Shown one piece after another: positions 1-10,017 of a stretch of 64,000 nt of DNA. Source of the stretch: Tupaia tana (Eukaryota > Chordata > Mammalia > Scandentia > Tupaiidae); NCBI GenBank assembly GCA_026018925.1, contig JAKSZU010000007.1, positions 94,153,501 through 94,217,500 on the forward strand, written 5' to 3'. The notes under the pieces are model-generated. The model was given only the letters and a program-made list of their open reading frames with translations. It did no database searches and was not told the DNA's origin. The position numbers were made by a program, and so were the translations under genes. Each line of letters opens with the position of its first letter. The first letter of the stretch is position 1.

Positions 1-420
1 CTGTCCCAGTTCAGAATCCCCCACCTCTCCCTCCCTGGAGAGCGGAGGCGCCGTACAGCCCGATGCTGTGGCCCAGTGTCATCAGGCTAGTGGTCAGGGC
101 TGGGGGAGGCCCACGGCCTCTGAAGATTGAGCCCTTGTAAAGGAACCCTTCGACGCAGTGTCCCCAGATGGGCATCGGAGCCAGGCCCCCTGGTGGGTGC
201 ATGGGTCCCAGTCACCAACCTTCCTCGTGATGACACCCAACCCAGACAGCTTCCCTGGCCAGGGAGGTGGGGGGTCATACTGTGCCACTGTCTGGAAGTC
301 CTCACCCGCCCCCCAGCCACTCTCTAGCTCCAAAGGCATCCGGGGTTCCAGGGGCGTTTGTCCCAGGGTGGCAATGGGACACCGGAGCTCCAACTCTGGG
401 CTCTCGGCACACAGGACAGC
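1..420. other. Unique GC-rich DNA, no gene seen
   Basis: Non-repetitive GC-rich sequence. Several frames are open by composition only: they overlap on both strands and show no protein family, signal or splice structure that I recognise. Confidence 0.6.
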
Positions 421-424
421 CCCA

Positions 425-540
425 CATGGAGCCGTTCTATCCCTTAGTTCATTCCATCCACGTCCTTATCATCACCAGCCTCATTTTAGCAACAAGGAAA
501 CAGGCCAGAGAAGTCCAGTCGCACAGCCAGGGGCCGGCAG
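425..540 (-). mobile_element. MIR fragment (possible)
   Basis: Contains the order typical of antisense MIR: a CTTATCATCACC-like segment, CATTTTAGCAACAAGGAAAC, then CAGAGAAGTCCAGTCGCACAGCCAG. It is decayed and short, so moderate confidence. Confidence 0.5.
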
Positions 541-864
541 GCAGGCCGCTGGCTCCGGATCCCCAGCCTAAGCACGCGGCGACTCAGCCGGCCGCGGTCC
601 GGCTGCGGTCTCTGAGGACATCGCCTTAGAAGGCCTTCTCCCAGACCGCTTGCTCACATGAGGAGGACAGCAGATCTGGCCCCAGAGGAGCCCCAGGACC
701 CCACATAAAGGGAACGGGCTGGGCACGAGGCAGGCGGCACCACGTCCCGCTATCTGCCTCCTCACTGCTGGGCCTGGCGTTTTATGTCTCCGGGGCTCAG
801 TTTTCTCATCTCTGTAACGGAGACGCCATGCCTACGTTTTCAGACCGCCAGGCAGGTTATTTCA
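540..864. other. Unique sequence with a possible MIR core piece
   Basis: Mostly unique. Around 785-830 the string GGGGCTCAGTTTTCTCATC followed by TCTGTAACGG resembles a sense-strand MIR core. Nothing else recognised. Confidence 0.4.
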
Positions 865-1085
865 ACGCGACAATTAGTAACACTGACTGAGCACTTGCCA
901 GGTCAGCCCGGCGCTGTGCTAAGCATGTCGGGCCCGCCATTTCACCCCCTGACACCCTAAAACACTACGGTCACCTCCACTTTACAGACTGGGAAACCGA
1001 GGCTTACACAGGTAAAGCCATGTCCCGAGGTTACAAGAAAGAGGCAGAGCCAAGATTTGAACCTCTGTCCTCTAAGGGCACAAGC
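865..1085 (-). mobile_element. MIR SINE, antisense, nearly complete
   Basis: Reads through the whole antisense MIR order: GACTGAGCACTTGCCAGG, GCGCTGTGCTAAGCATG, CTCCACTTTACAGACTGGG, GAGGCTTACACAGGTAAAG, then the B-box region AGCCAAGATTTGAACCTC. MIR is an ancient tRNA-derived SINE shared by all mammals. Confidence 0.88.
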
Positions 1086-1506
1086 CCTAGTCTCACCCTG
1101 CCTTCTGCAGTGCCACATTTGCATCCAGTGACTCTCACTACAATGAGCAGAGACATGCTTTGCACCAAGCACTAAGCCTAACACCCCAGATGCTCGGGGC
1201 TCACGGCTGTGACAGGCGGCTTTGACATCACGCCTGCAGCCACCAAGACCTTGTACGTCCTTGCCAGCCCAGCAAGGGCTCCATGGAGGAGGCAGCCCCT
1301 CCTGCTCCCCAGGACTCTAAGTGCACACCGGAGGTGAAGAAGGCAGCTCTGAGCTCCACCACTGTGGTCTCCCCACACGGCTACAAAAGCCAACGGGAAA
1401 CCCTCTGTCCCCTCTTAGGGACACCCCTCCGGTCCTGCGAAGCACTGACATGACATGAAATGCTAAATAAAGTGCTGGCGAACAGTTGTATTGAAAACTT
1501 TCCAGC
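1085..1506. other. Unique sequence, nothing recognised
   Basis: No repeat family, RNA gene or conserved coding frame seen. Ends in a short AT-rich piece (AAATGCTAAATAAAGTGC) just before the next SINE. Confidence 0.5.
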
Positions 1507-1604
1507 AGGGCCAGCAGGTGGCATGGTGGTTAAGGTGCTAGACTCCCACATCATTGATCACAGTTCAAGTCCAGACCTGGCAGCTTGAAAAATCATAACA
1601 AGGA

Positions 1605-1880
1605 GGGACCAGCAGTTAGCGTAATGGCTATGTCACTGGACTCCCACGTAGTCGACCGCGGTTCGAGTCCCGGACCCGGCGGCTTAAACTCACGCCAGGC
1701 GCGTGTGTGTGCGTGCCCAAGATCCTGAGAGGAGAATGGAGAAGGGATTGCGGCGTGGCCATCCCCCCTGGGGGGTGATTTCCTGCTTTCTATCTCTCTG
1801 TCTCTCTCTGTCTGTCTGGCGAGCGCACGCGCCCTATAGCAAAAACCTCTCCAAAAAAAAAAAAAAAGAAAAAAAAAAAT
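1605..1880 (+). mobile_element. Young long tRNA-SINE, nested
   Basis: Close to the young-form pattern: TTAGCGTAATGGCTATGTC (A-box region), GGTTCGAGTCC (perfect B box), TC tract, CCCTATAGCAAAAACC and a long A-tail. Flanked by the target duplication AAAATCATAACAAGG (about 1589-1603 and 1876-1890). Inserted into the older SINE that starts at 1507. Confidence 0.92.
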
Positions 1881-1890
1881 CATAACAAGG

Positions 1891-2125
1891 GGACCAGCGG
1901 GTGGCGTGGTGGCTAAGGTGCTGGACACTCCCACATTGCCGACTATGGTTCGAGTCCCGGACCTGGTGGTTTGCTTTCTCACTTTCTCTCTGGTCAAACT
2001 AAAATAAATGAATGAATAAATAAAATTAAATAAATAATTTTTTAAAAAACACACACAAAAGAAAAATCATAATAAATAAATAAATAAATGTTTAAAAATG
2101 TAAAAAAAAAAATAAGAAAAGAAAA
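1891..2125 (+). mobile_element. Short-form tRNA-SINE, nested
   Basis: Begins at the second copy of the target repeat of the preceding SINE. The head is followed directly by GCTTTCTCACTTTCTCTCTGG and a TCAAACTAAAATAAATGAATG tail with AT-rich simple repeats, that is, without the long-form body. Confidence 0.85.
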
Positions 2126-2310
2126 GAAAATCACTCTGGACAAGTGTGCATACAGGCCAAGAATCCTGGAAGGAGAGTGGAGGAGAAGGGGTCATTGCGT
2201 GGCCACCTCCCCTGGAGGATGGTTTCGCACTTTCCCTCTCCTTGTCTCTGTCTCTCTCCAGTGAGTGCACATGCCCTATGGCCAAAACATTAAAAAGAAA
2301 ACGTGCAGGG

Positions 2311-2622
2311 CCTCAGAACAACTGTCCCCGCGCACCACCTACACCCCACCAAGACAGGCTCGACCCCTCGAAGGCGCTAGACCCTGGGATTTCAGCTCGC
2401 CAGAAGTGTGCGTTTCTGTCCCCCCTCCTCCTGCAGTACCCCGAGTTGGAAGGCCAGTTGCTCCCTGGGGCCCCCCAGAGGCCTTACAGCTCCTGTCTGG
2501 CTGTAATTGGACTGACCCATCGTCAGCTCTCCCCCCAGGACCCGCAGCACAGACAGACTTGCGACAACCCAAAGGTACCCTACCAACCTCCTCCTGTGGT
2601 CCACTCACTTCCCAAGTGAGCC
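2311..2622. other. Unique sequence, nothing recognised
   Basis: C-rich unique DNA. Frames are open on both strands but overlap one another and show no recognisable protein. Confidence 0.5.
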
Positions 2623-2765
2623 AAGGCCCAGAGAGGTCGAGTGACTTGTCCAAGGTCACACAGCCAGTAAATACTGTCACTGGGATTAGAACCCAGCTCG
2701 GTCCCCCTGGCATCCAACTCAGTACTGTATCAGCCTCCTGGTTCCTGTGAAATGCTAACCTGATA
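2622..2765 (-). mobile_element. MIR SINE fragment, antisense
   Basis: Contains CAGAGAGGTCGAGTGACTTG, CAAGGTCACACAGCCAGTAA and GGATTAGAACCCAGCTCGG, the antisense MIR core and B-box segment. Confidence 0.85.
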
Positions 2766-3625
2766 AATGATTCCAGATGTGCAGGTCTGGGTGGAGTTGG
2801 CCTTGACCCTGAATCCCAGTGGTCTTACACGGAACACAGGGGGATACCTGGGTGGCACCACGGCACAGAACAGGTGGGCCACTTCTCAGAGAAGGCCAAG
2901 CCTCTCCCCTCCACCTGGGGAAGTGACACGCTCAGCGTGTTCGAGTCAGACCTGTGGTCTTGGCCCAGTCCTTTCCTGCTGCGAGCCCCAGGTCACACAG
3001 AGAGGAAACCCCTCCTTCCTGGACTTGGAGGAATGAGAGCGATCACGTGCCAGCTGTCGAAGACGCGGTGCCAGACTCAGGAGGGAGCGAGTAAAGGCGG
3101 GCCCGAGACCCTGGCGGTCCCAGCGGAGTCAGTCCGTGTGAGAAGAGGGAAGACAGGCTGCAAATGCCGCAGATCGAGGCGATGTCAGCCATGAAACACC
3201 GTGAGTTTAGGGCCCAGGGCGAAGGGACGATGCCGCTGAACCACCGGCTCCACTTTCTTCCCACTTACGTGCACGCATCGTGCTTCGAGAAAGCGCTTTC
3301 CGGCGTGGACGTCAATTTTCTCATCTACACTCTTGTGAGAACATAAAGTAAAAAACTCACGGACCCACGTGGCTGAGCCTCCCTACAGCGCCCTCACATT
3401 CTGAGCCGGCCACTTCCGGGACCCCCGAGCCCGGATCCCTGGGCCCATGGGGTCACTGCTCGCACTCTGCCGGTTCGGATCGAGACGCATCCGGTGCCAG
3501 CCCCGGCAGAGGCAGCCGAAGGTGCTGTGGGGTGTAGGAGCCTGCCCGTTCCAGAGGTGCGGACACGTGACAGCGCGTGCTTTAGAGCGCGGATGGCTTG
3601 GTAATGCTCTTCTGTTCGTGTCTTC
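2766..3625. other. Unique GC-rich sequence
   Basis: No repeat identified apart from a faint MIR-like CAGGTCACACAGAGAGG near 2992. No gene structure recognised. Confidence 0.5.
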
Positions 3626-3627
3626 AT

Positions 3628-3880
3628 TTTCAGTTTTTACCGTAGGGCGTGTGCCCTCGCCAGAGAGAGAGAAAGAGAGAGGGTAAGTAAGAAATCACCC
3701 CCCCCCCCCCCGGGGAGATGGCCATGCTGCAATCCCTTCTCCAGTCTCTTCTTGGGCTTTGGGGGCGTGCAGGCACATGCGTCAGGTGTGTTTTTTGGGC
3801 CACTGGGTCAGGACTTGAACCATTCAGTCAGCCACACGGGATTTCGCACCTTAACCTTCACGCCACCTGCTGGCCCGGTA
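3628..3880 (-). mobile_element. Middle-aged long tRNA-SINE, antisense
   Basis: Reads in reverse: tail module GTAGGGCGTGTGCCCTCGCC, GA tract, AGAAATCACCCC with an expanded run of C (about 3697-3711), body, B-box complement and CCACCTGCTGGCCC at the 5' end of the element. Confidence 0.88.
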
Positions 3881-3939
3881 ACGACACTGATTAAGGCCCA
3901 CTCAGCCCGGCCCCCCACGCCATGGCTTTCGCCTGACTC

Positions 3940-4060
3940 TACTGGTATTCCTTCAGAGGTGAGGACACAGACGCCAGAGAGGTGACTTGGCCAAGACCAC
4001 AGCTAATAGATAACTGTCGAACCCGGGATTTGAACTGAAGTCTCTTCGATCTTGTCACCA
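3940..4060 (-). mobile_element. MIR SINE fragment, antisense
   Basis: CCAGAGAGGTGACTTGGCC followed by GAACCCGGGATTTGAACTG matches antisense MIR core and B box. Confidence 0.8.
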
Positions 4061-4221
4061 CGGAGGAGACGGATACGTTCCCAGGTATTTCTTCCAGTCC
4101 AACGGGTTCATACAAAATTAAGTCGGCCTCGACCTGGGACGCCTTTCCCGACCCTGGTTTCTGCACTTCAGAGACTAACAACAATGCTTTGTGCCCAGGG
4201 CCACACATGTCCTGACATGTG

Positions 4222-4370
4222 GACTGTCACCATGGCCATGTGGGGGGCTCCCTTTCACAGATGGGGAAACTGAGATACAGAGAGGCAGAGCCACAGACTC
4301 AGAACCACGCAGCAGGAGGGGGCAGAGCCGGGATTCGAACGCCGGGCCTGGCTCCAGATCTCCGTCTCCT
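4222..4370 (-). mobile_element. MIR SINE fragment, antisense
   Basis: CAGATGGGGAAACTGAGAT, CAGAGAGGCAGAGCCAC and GAGCCGGGATTCGAACGCC are characteristic antisense MIR strings. A second MIR this close to the previous one may be an independent insertion. Confidence 0.85.
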
Positions 4371-4589
4371 AGTGCACCCCCCCACCAGGGTCATCTCACC
4401 AGACAGGCACAGGAAAGCCTCAGCTGCCCAAGCCCTGGGCCCCACCCGTCCTCACCCCTGTTGACTTTCATGGGAGCCAGGCCCCTCTCCTGCTGGGAAC
4501 AGGATCTGGCCTGTCAGGCTCAGTCAGACGAATGGCCTTGCCTGGCCGGGCCTGGCTTCCAAGTTTCTTCACGCTGGACCCAAACAAGC

Positions 4590-4810
4590 ACGACCTAGAG
4601 GCCCTGGCCGCTCTTCAGAAAAAGCGCAAGGCGGGTGTGGAAAGAAATCTAATTAGTATCCCTCGGAGCCCCAGTCTTCCTCTTATTAAATTAGCCCCCT
4701 TTGAAGTGGAGCTCGACGCAGGGTAATAATTCCAGGGCTGAGGGGTTGTCCTATATGCTCCTGATCCTAGAAAAACTGCTTTCGCAATCGCTTTTCTCCA
4801 TGTCCCGGTC
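4590..4810. other. Candidate conserved non-coding element
   Basis: Repeat-free, AT-balanced island in GC-rich surroundings with clustered homeodomain-like cores: TCTAATTAG at about 4648-4656 and ATTAAATTAG in the 4683-4693 region. This texture is typical of conserved developmental enhancers; conservation itself is not visible from one sequence. Confidence 0.4.
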
Positions 4811-5440
4811 TCTCCAAGGGTTCCTGCTTCAGAGCAGCTCGGGGCGGGTCTAGGAGGGCCGCTTCCCTGTGGGCCAGGGCTGCCAGGCATGCTGGGGGCC
4901 CAGCACAAACGGGAAGGGGCTGCTTCCGTTCCTACCACAGATTCCCACAGACCCCCACAGACCCCAGCCGGAGGGCTGCAGCAGGGCGCAGGGGCTGCGG
5001 GAAATTTGGAAAAGCCAAAGCCAAATGCTCCGAGTGGACTGAGTGACCCAGAGGAGGGACCTCCTAGACCTGCCCAGAAATGCTGCACTGCAGACGCCAG
5101 GGCCCCCCTGAGTCCGATTCTGCAGATCCGCAGAGGGGTCCCGGAGGGCTCCCCCAGCTAACGCTGAGCTGCAGCCAGCTTAGGGCCCCGCTGGCCTGGA
5201 GCGACTAGGACCCATGTGCTGCTGTGGAGCCGATGCCCACCTGCCACTGCCTGGTCTGACAGGCGGCTGGACGTGACAGCCTCGTCACTGTCACACAGGG
5301 ATAGGTCAGCACTGCTGCCCGGTTCCCCTCCACTCCCGGAGTCTGGGAGGACAGGACCCATGGCTGCCACTGCACTTCTGGGCCCTCGGGGAGGTGCGTC
5401 TGCACACGCCTGCTTCAGCGGGGATATGCTGAGGGCATGG
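4810..5440. other. Unique GC-rich sequence
   Basis: No repeats or gene structure recognised. Open frames on both strands overlap and look compositional. Confidence 0.5.
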
Positions 5441-5444
5441 GGAA

Positions 5445-5540
5445 GGCCTGGTGTGGGGGTGGCTAGATCCCACATGGCCAGCCGTGCGCTTTGAGTCTTA
5501 GACCAGACACGGTGACTTGGGAAACACGCCAGACACGTGG
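5445..5540 (+). mobile_element. tRNA-SINE 5' part, sense half of an inverted pair
   Basis: Contains GGCTAGATCCCACATGGCC, CGTGCGCTTTGAGTCTTAGA (degenerate B box) and GAAACACGCCAGACACGTGG, that is, an old long-form head and the start of its body. It ends abruptly where an antisense head begins. Confidence 0.65.
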
Positions 5541-5614
5541 AACTGGGACTCGAACTGTAGTCAGCCACGTGGAAGTCCAGCACCTAAACCATCACACCAC
5601 CTGCTGGCCTTGCT
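5541..5614 (-). mobile_element. tRNA-SINE head, antisense half of an inverted pair
   Basis: Antisense head: GGGACTCGAACTGTAGTC (B-box complement), CCACGTGGAAGTCCAGCACC, ACACCACCTGCTGGCC. It abuts the sense-oriented SINE half just upstream, giving a tail-to-tail arrangement of two truncated 5' ends. Confidence 0.8.
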
Positions 5615-5711
5615 CTGAAAGTTTTTAAAGGAACATGGCTTTGGGGATACTGACATCTGTCCACTTTCCCTGACCTAGTACAAGCCTTACCTCCTCTAAA
5701 AACACCTGTGC

Positions 5712-5985
5712 TGGGCCAGCCATGCTGTGATGGTTAATGGAGCTGGATCCCACATGGCCAACTGCGTGGTTCGAATCCCAGCCCTGGCAGATTGAAAAAC
5801 GCTCAGGGCACATGTGCACACACGTGTGTGCCAAAATCCTGACCGGAAGGGGAAGTGGAGGAGAAGGGATTGCAGCATGACCGCTCCCCGCTGGGGGCGG
5901 GGACGGGGTGCTCTCTCCCTCTCCATCTCTCTAGCAAGCACACGTGGCCTCTAGCAGATTTATAAATGAATGAGTAAAAAGCCTT
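5712..5985 (+). mobile_element. Old long tRNA-SINE
   Basis: Head GGGCCAGCCATGCTGTGATG, GCTGGATCCCACATGGCC, B box GGTTCGAATCCC, body CCAAAATCCTGACCGG and tail module AGCAAGCACACGTGGCCTC, ending in an AT-rich tail. Confidence 0.87.
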
Positions 5986-6084
5986 TTTCCAGTATATGAG
6001 CCCTGCCCGCACCGCACCCTGCTGCCTTTTGTCGGGCTCCTTACTGTCCCTAAGCCACCACTCACCCTGGCCCCGGCTCCCAGC

Positions 6085-6200
6085 CGCTCTCTCCCTGATC
6101 TCGACAGGCCACTTGCTCTGTGGCTGTTACTCTATGACTGTGGACCAGCGTCTAAGGCTCTGTTTCTGCGTCTGTAAATGGGCACTGTAAGGAACTGCCG
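6085..6200 (+). mobile_element. MIR SINE fragment, sense (possible)
   Basis: CACTTGCTCTGTGGCTGTT ... CTCTGTTTCTGCGTCTGTAA then ATGGGCACTGTAAGGA resembles the sense MIR core and downstream segment. Confidence 0.6.
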
Positions 6201-6595
6201 AGATGCATACCCCATCGCGGTTTATCACCCTGGCTGGAAGAGCCCCCGCCCCGCCCACCGAGGCCAGCGCAAGAAGCCACTTTCAGTTCTCAAAGCGCAG
6301 GCGCGGTCCCTCACCGTCCTTCCCTCTCCTGGAACTGTTCCCTCAGCCACCTCCGTCCTATCACTAAGCTCCTCCCCTCCTGCAGGCCTGCCTTCACCGG
6401 CCAGACGCCTGGAGAGCTCCTGTGTTCCTCCCCAGCCCAGGGCATGTCCACTGCGTCCCCACTTGGCCACAGGGTCACAGCTCTATCCCCCAGTCGGCCC
6501 ACCGAGTGGCAGACACTCCATTACCACGTGGCCCACGAAAGAAGACAAGAATGCCAATTCCCGCAGAGTGGCTGGCAGTGCCCAGAAGGGGAGTC
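6200..6595. other. Unique sequence, nothing recognised
   Basis: GC-rich unique DNA. A 190-codon frame spans 6178-6750 but contains MIR sequence at its end and has no recognisable domain. Confidence 0.5.
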
Positions 6596-6599
6596 TAAC

Positions 6600-6770
6600 G
6601 TGCCCTTCACGGCCTTTCATTAAGTGCGGCCGCCCCGGGCCTGTGCTTAGCGCTGGCGTGCCCGTGTCACCCCAGCCCAGCACCCCCACCGCGGCTGCCG
6701 ACGTCCCCCGGTTTGAGGACAAGGACACGAGGACCAGAGAGGCTGAGTGACTCGCCTGAGATCAGAGTCC
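6600..6770 (-). mobile_element. MIR SINE fragment, antisense
   Basis: TTCATTAAGTGCGGCCG, GCCTGTGCTTAGCGCTGG, GAGGACCAGAGAGGCTGAG, TGACTCGCCTGAGATCAGAG follow antisense MIR order. Confidence 0.7.
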
Positions 6771-7225
6771 CCGTTGGCCTGGGAGCCTGAGCAGCAGCCC
6801 CAGCTCCAGCCTGTCCCCCCGAAACCACCTCAGAAAACCCCTAGCGTGTGGCTCTACGCCACGCCTTGGCTAACGAAGCCGTTTCCTCTTTCGCATCTCA
6901 AGCCCAGATGGCGTTTGAGTGACGCTTAGCTCATCGCAGTCACAGAGGGACAGTTGGGAGCCCTGGGAACACAGAGCTCCCCGGGGACGGGGACGGGGGC
7001 AGGAGGAAGTGACTGCAGCTTGAACAGGGCTGGAAGGGGCCATCTGGCCCTGGTGGCTACCCACCTGACATCAGCAAAGCCGAAGTCCCAGCCGTGGGAA
7101 GAAGCCCGTCAGCACAGGTGGCATGTCCTCCTGTCCAAGGACAAGGGGAACTATCCCAGGCTACCTCCTCCATGCAGTCTTCCCTGATTCCACACTTGTT
7201 GCTCAGGCCCCCAAAGCCCCTGCCT
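6770..7225. other. Unique sequence, nothing recognised
   Basis: No repeat or coding exon recognised. Confidence 0.5.
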
Positions 7226-7227
7226 AG

Positions 7228-7362
7228 TTTCCCCACTGCTCAGTCGCCTCATCTGTGAGATGGGGGTGTTAGCAGCCCCTTCCCTGTGGGCTGCTGGAAG
7301 AGAGTGTGTGTGTAACTGCTCGGGGCAGCTCCTGACAGGCACCTAACAAACATTGCCTGCTC
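7228..7362 (+). mobile_element. MIR SINE fragment, sense
   Basis: CAGTCGCCTCATCTGTGAG, ATGGGGGTGTTAGCAGCCC and CTGACAGGCACCTAACAAAC fit the sense 3' half of MIR. Confidence 0.7.
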
Positions 7363-7364
7363 TT

Positions 7365-7600
7365 TTTTAGAAAGTTTATTTATTTATTTCTCCCCTGAGT
7401 GAGAGAGACGGGGGGTTGGGGGGAGAGAGCACCCTGACAGGGTCCCAAAGCCATGCTCTGCCCCAGCCTGGCCCTGGTCACGTGCCCAGCATCCCCAGGG
7501 AGCTCTCTGGACTAGAGTGGGAACCTTCGCATGTGGGTCGCCCCACAGTGACACACTGGACCGCTGTGCCACCAGCCAGCCAGCACCGCCCTGTGGCCGG
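7365..7600 (-). mobile_element. Rare tRNA-derived SINE, second family, antisense (probable)
   Basis: Starts with TTTATTTATTTATTTCTCCC, then a GAGAGAGA tract and ends with CCGCTGTGCCACCAGCCAGCC. In sense orientation the head is GGTGGCACAGCGGTCC with a B-box-like GCGAAGGTTCCC, and the tail TCAGGGGAGAAATAAATAAA resembles that of 63219-63430. It does not share the body of the dominant SINE. Assigned by analogy. Confidence 0.55.
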
Positions 7601-7639
7601 CCCTCCACAACACAACCCAGAGGGCTCGCCAAGAATCCT

Positions 7640-7992
7640 GAGGGAAACGGGTCAATCCCAAACGCATGATCGCTGCATGATTCCGCGTACAGAATGTGCT
7701 TGAAAGGACAGAGCCGCAGAAGTGGAGAACACAGGGGTGGTTCCCTGTTACAGAAGGGGGGGGGGGGGGGGGGCGTGGCCGCAGACAGTACAGGGAAGCC
7801 CCTAGGAGTGAGAGCGGTTCTGGTCTCCTGGCCGTGTCCGCATCGGTGCCCTGGTGCTGACACTGTCCTAGCTCGGCAGGACGTTACCACCGGGACAACC
7901 TGGCAAAGGGACAGGAGCTCTCCGTATTATTTTTACAGCTGCATGTGAGTCTACCATTATCTCAAAACTGACAGTTTCATTTAAAAACAAAA
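7640..7992 (+). mobile_element. L1 3' end fragment (old)
   Basis: The stretch TTTTTACAGCTGCATGTGAG, TCTACCATTATCTCAAAAC and a final A-rich segment resemble the 3' end of old L1M-type elements. A poly-G run (about 7757-7773) interrupts it. Confidence 0.6.
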
Positions 7993-8500
7993 CAGAAACC
8001 CCTCCCCTGAGAGCCTTTACAAAACACCCACCCGGGAGATGGTCTTCAGAAGGCCTGGGACAAGGCCTGATGTGCAGGGGGATTTGGGATTTTTTTAAGT
8101 CTCCCCAAGAGTTGAAAATCACACAAATTATTCCTGAAGTCACTTTGCCTAAAAATTGAACATTTTTATGTGAAAATATATTAAAATCTAAGTGTCTTGT
8201 GGAGCCAGGCTGAAACTACTCCCTCCAGGCCCCTGCCCTCCCCACGCACCCCCCTCTCCAGTCTCCCCAGCAGAAAGGAAGAGGAAACCCTGAAAGACAG
8301 AGTCAGGACCTCGGAGGGCGGTGGGCGTGGGGCAGCCCTCTCTTTTACGGTGAACGGCCTTCCAACCACGAGAGTCTCAATCAGGCATAGCTAACAGTCC
8401 CGGTGGCGAGGGCGGGATTAGAACCCAGCTTCCTGGCTCTGCCCTCTGCAGCTTGGCCCAGCTCCAGCCGCTCCGGCCTGGGAGTGTGGAACGGCGAGAA
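7992..8500. other. Unique sequence
   Basis: No repeat identified. 8080-8180 is AT-rich; the remainder is GC-rich. A faint MIR-like GGATTAGAACCCAGCTTCC occurs near 8415-8435. Confidence 0.45.
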
Positions 8501-8885
8501 ATGGTTCTAATTACAACCAGGAAGCGTTTGAGCCTGCGGTGGGAAAGAATGCCAATTCATGTAATAGCGGCTCCTGCCACACAATACCCCACACCGAGTG
8601 TTCCTGGCCCGCCTGGGTGGTGACAAATGGTGCCACATCAGCCCGATAGCCTTTATCACACAGCGGAGAAACCCCAAGTCTCTGGAGCAATACAATAGCA
8701 CCAAAGGTCTCGGGGAGGACAGCGGGTCTGTGTCCCCCAAGCTGCGCATGTAACTGGATAGCTTGGGTTTTTTCCCCTTCTCCTTCATAATTAGCCAACT
8801 AATTGTCCTCTCTTCCATGCTAATGAACCACTGAAGACTCTTTAAGGAGGAGTAATCAGATGTTTCACGGCTAGGGGCCCCTCGG
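8500..8885. other. Candidate conserved non-coding element
   Basis: Repeat-free block with several AT-rich factor-like motifs: TTCTAATTACAACC near 8505, TTCATAATTAGCCAAC and CTAATTGTCC near 8785-8808, and CTAATGAACC near 8820. Frames are broken, so it is not an exon by eye. Looks like enhancer-type conserved sequence. Confidence 0.4.
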
Positions 8886-9454
8886 CCTCCCTCCCCCTCC
8901 CTGGGCTCTGGACCAGAAGGGCCCCTTGGCCACTGTGAGCAGGAGCTGTGAACTTGTGATGCAGAGCCAAGGAACCTCTCAGCTAACGTGCTGAGGGCCT
9001 TCCAGGGGCTCTGGAGCCAGAGCCGAGCACGGGCCCTGGAGCCAGGAGCAAACCCTGAGGTCCCAGGAGGGCGGGCCGCCCAGCAGCCCAGCCAGAGGGC
9101 ACAGCTTCCCACCTTACTGTCCTTCCGGTGTGTCTGGCGGGACCTCAACCACCAGCAATGTGCTACGTAGCTGCAGGGTGCATTTACCATGTGCTGGCCG
9201 CTCCCCGGGACTTACTGCACCCTCTGAGCCTCCCAGAGTTCCCGTCTCTGTAGACCCTTCCTCAGAGTTATCAGGAGGGTTACAAGAGAACCACACGGTG
9301 CCCGAGAGCAGGGTGGGTGTTTCCGGCGTGGGGGCCACAGAGCTGGTGGAGATGATCTACTTCTGGTATCCAAGACCCAGCGCAGCTTCACAGATGGGAT
9401 CTCAATACACCTAACCTCAACAGCCATTAGACACTACGTTCTCAACCACACGGA
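8885..9454. other. Unique GC-rich sequence
   Basis: No repeat or gene recognised. Ends just upstream of a SINE. Confidence 0.5.
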
Positions 9455-9730
9455 CTGGGCCAGCTGCTGGCGTGGTGGTTAAGACACTAGACTCCCACGT
9501 GGCCAACTGGCGGTTCAAGTCCCGGACCTGATAGCTTGAAACTCACACCAGGCACACATGCATGAATGTCCAAAATCCCAGGAAGAGAATGAAGAAGGGA
9601 TTGCCACGTGGCCATGCCCACAAAGTGTGATTTCTCACCTTCCCTCTCTCTGTCTCTCTCTCTCTGTCTCTCTCTCTCAGCCTCTCTCCAGTGAGCGCAC
9701 GAGCCCTATGGCAGAAACAAAAACAATGCT
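9455..9730 (+). mobile_element. Middle-aged long tRNA-SINE
   Basis: Head CTGGCGTGGTGGTTAAGAC, GACTCCCACGTGGCCAAC, B box GGTTCAAGTCCCGG, body CCAAAATCCCAGG, long TC tract and AGCGCACGAGCCCTATGGC. Confidence 0.9.
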
Positions 9731-10017
9731 CTGAAGGGTGTGGGAATGCCTCCTGAAGACTCCCAAACAGTAAGCGCAGAGCAGCAAATTGCTCATGCAA
9801 CAGAGACAACTGTCACATGCAGAAAAAAGCAAACCCACCGAATCACCAGGAATAGCCATCCCTGGGTGTGTGGAGGATGGGAGGTTACTTTCATCATTTT
9901 CCTAAGATTTACAAAACTTCCACTATGAACATTTAAAGCCTGTAGAAATACTATTCTATGTTTATAGAGTATTTAAAACTGTTTCCTCTTACATGGAACA
10001 TAGAAAAGCTACCTATC
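9731..10017. other. AT-rich sequence, possibly old L1
   Basis: AT-richer than its surroundings (for example CATTTAAAGCCTGTAGAAAT). Could be a decayed L1 3' piece, but I cannot align it by eye. Confidence 0.3.

Larger units (their letters stand above)
1507..2310 (+). mobile_element. Middle-aged long tRNA-SINE split by two nested SINEs
   Basis: The head and B box lie at about 1508-1590 and the body resumes near 2130 (CATACAGGCCAAGAATCCTGG) and runs through the TC tract to GCACATGCCCTATGGCCAAAAC. The gap is filled by two later SINEs inserted in series. The host is therefore older than both inserts and still reads co-linearly when they are removed. Confidence 0.85.
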
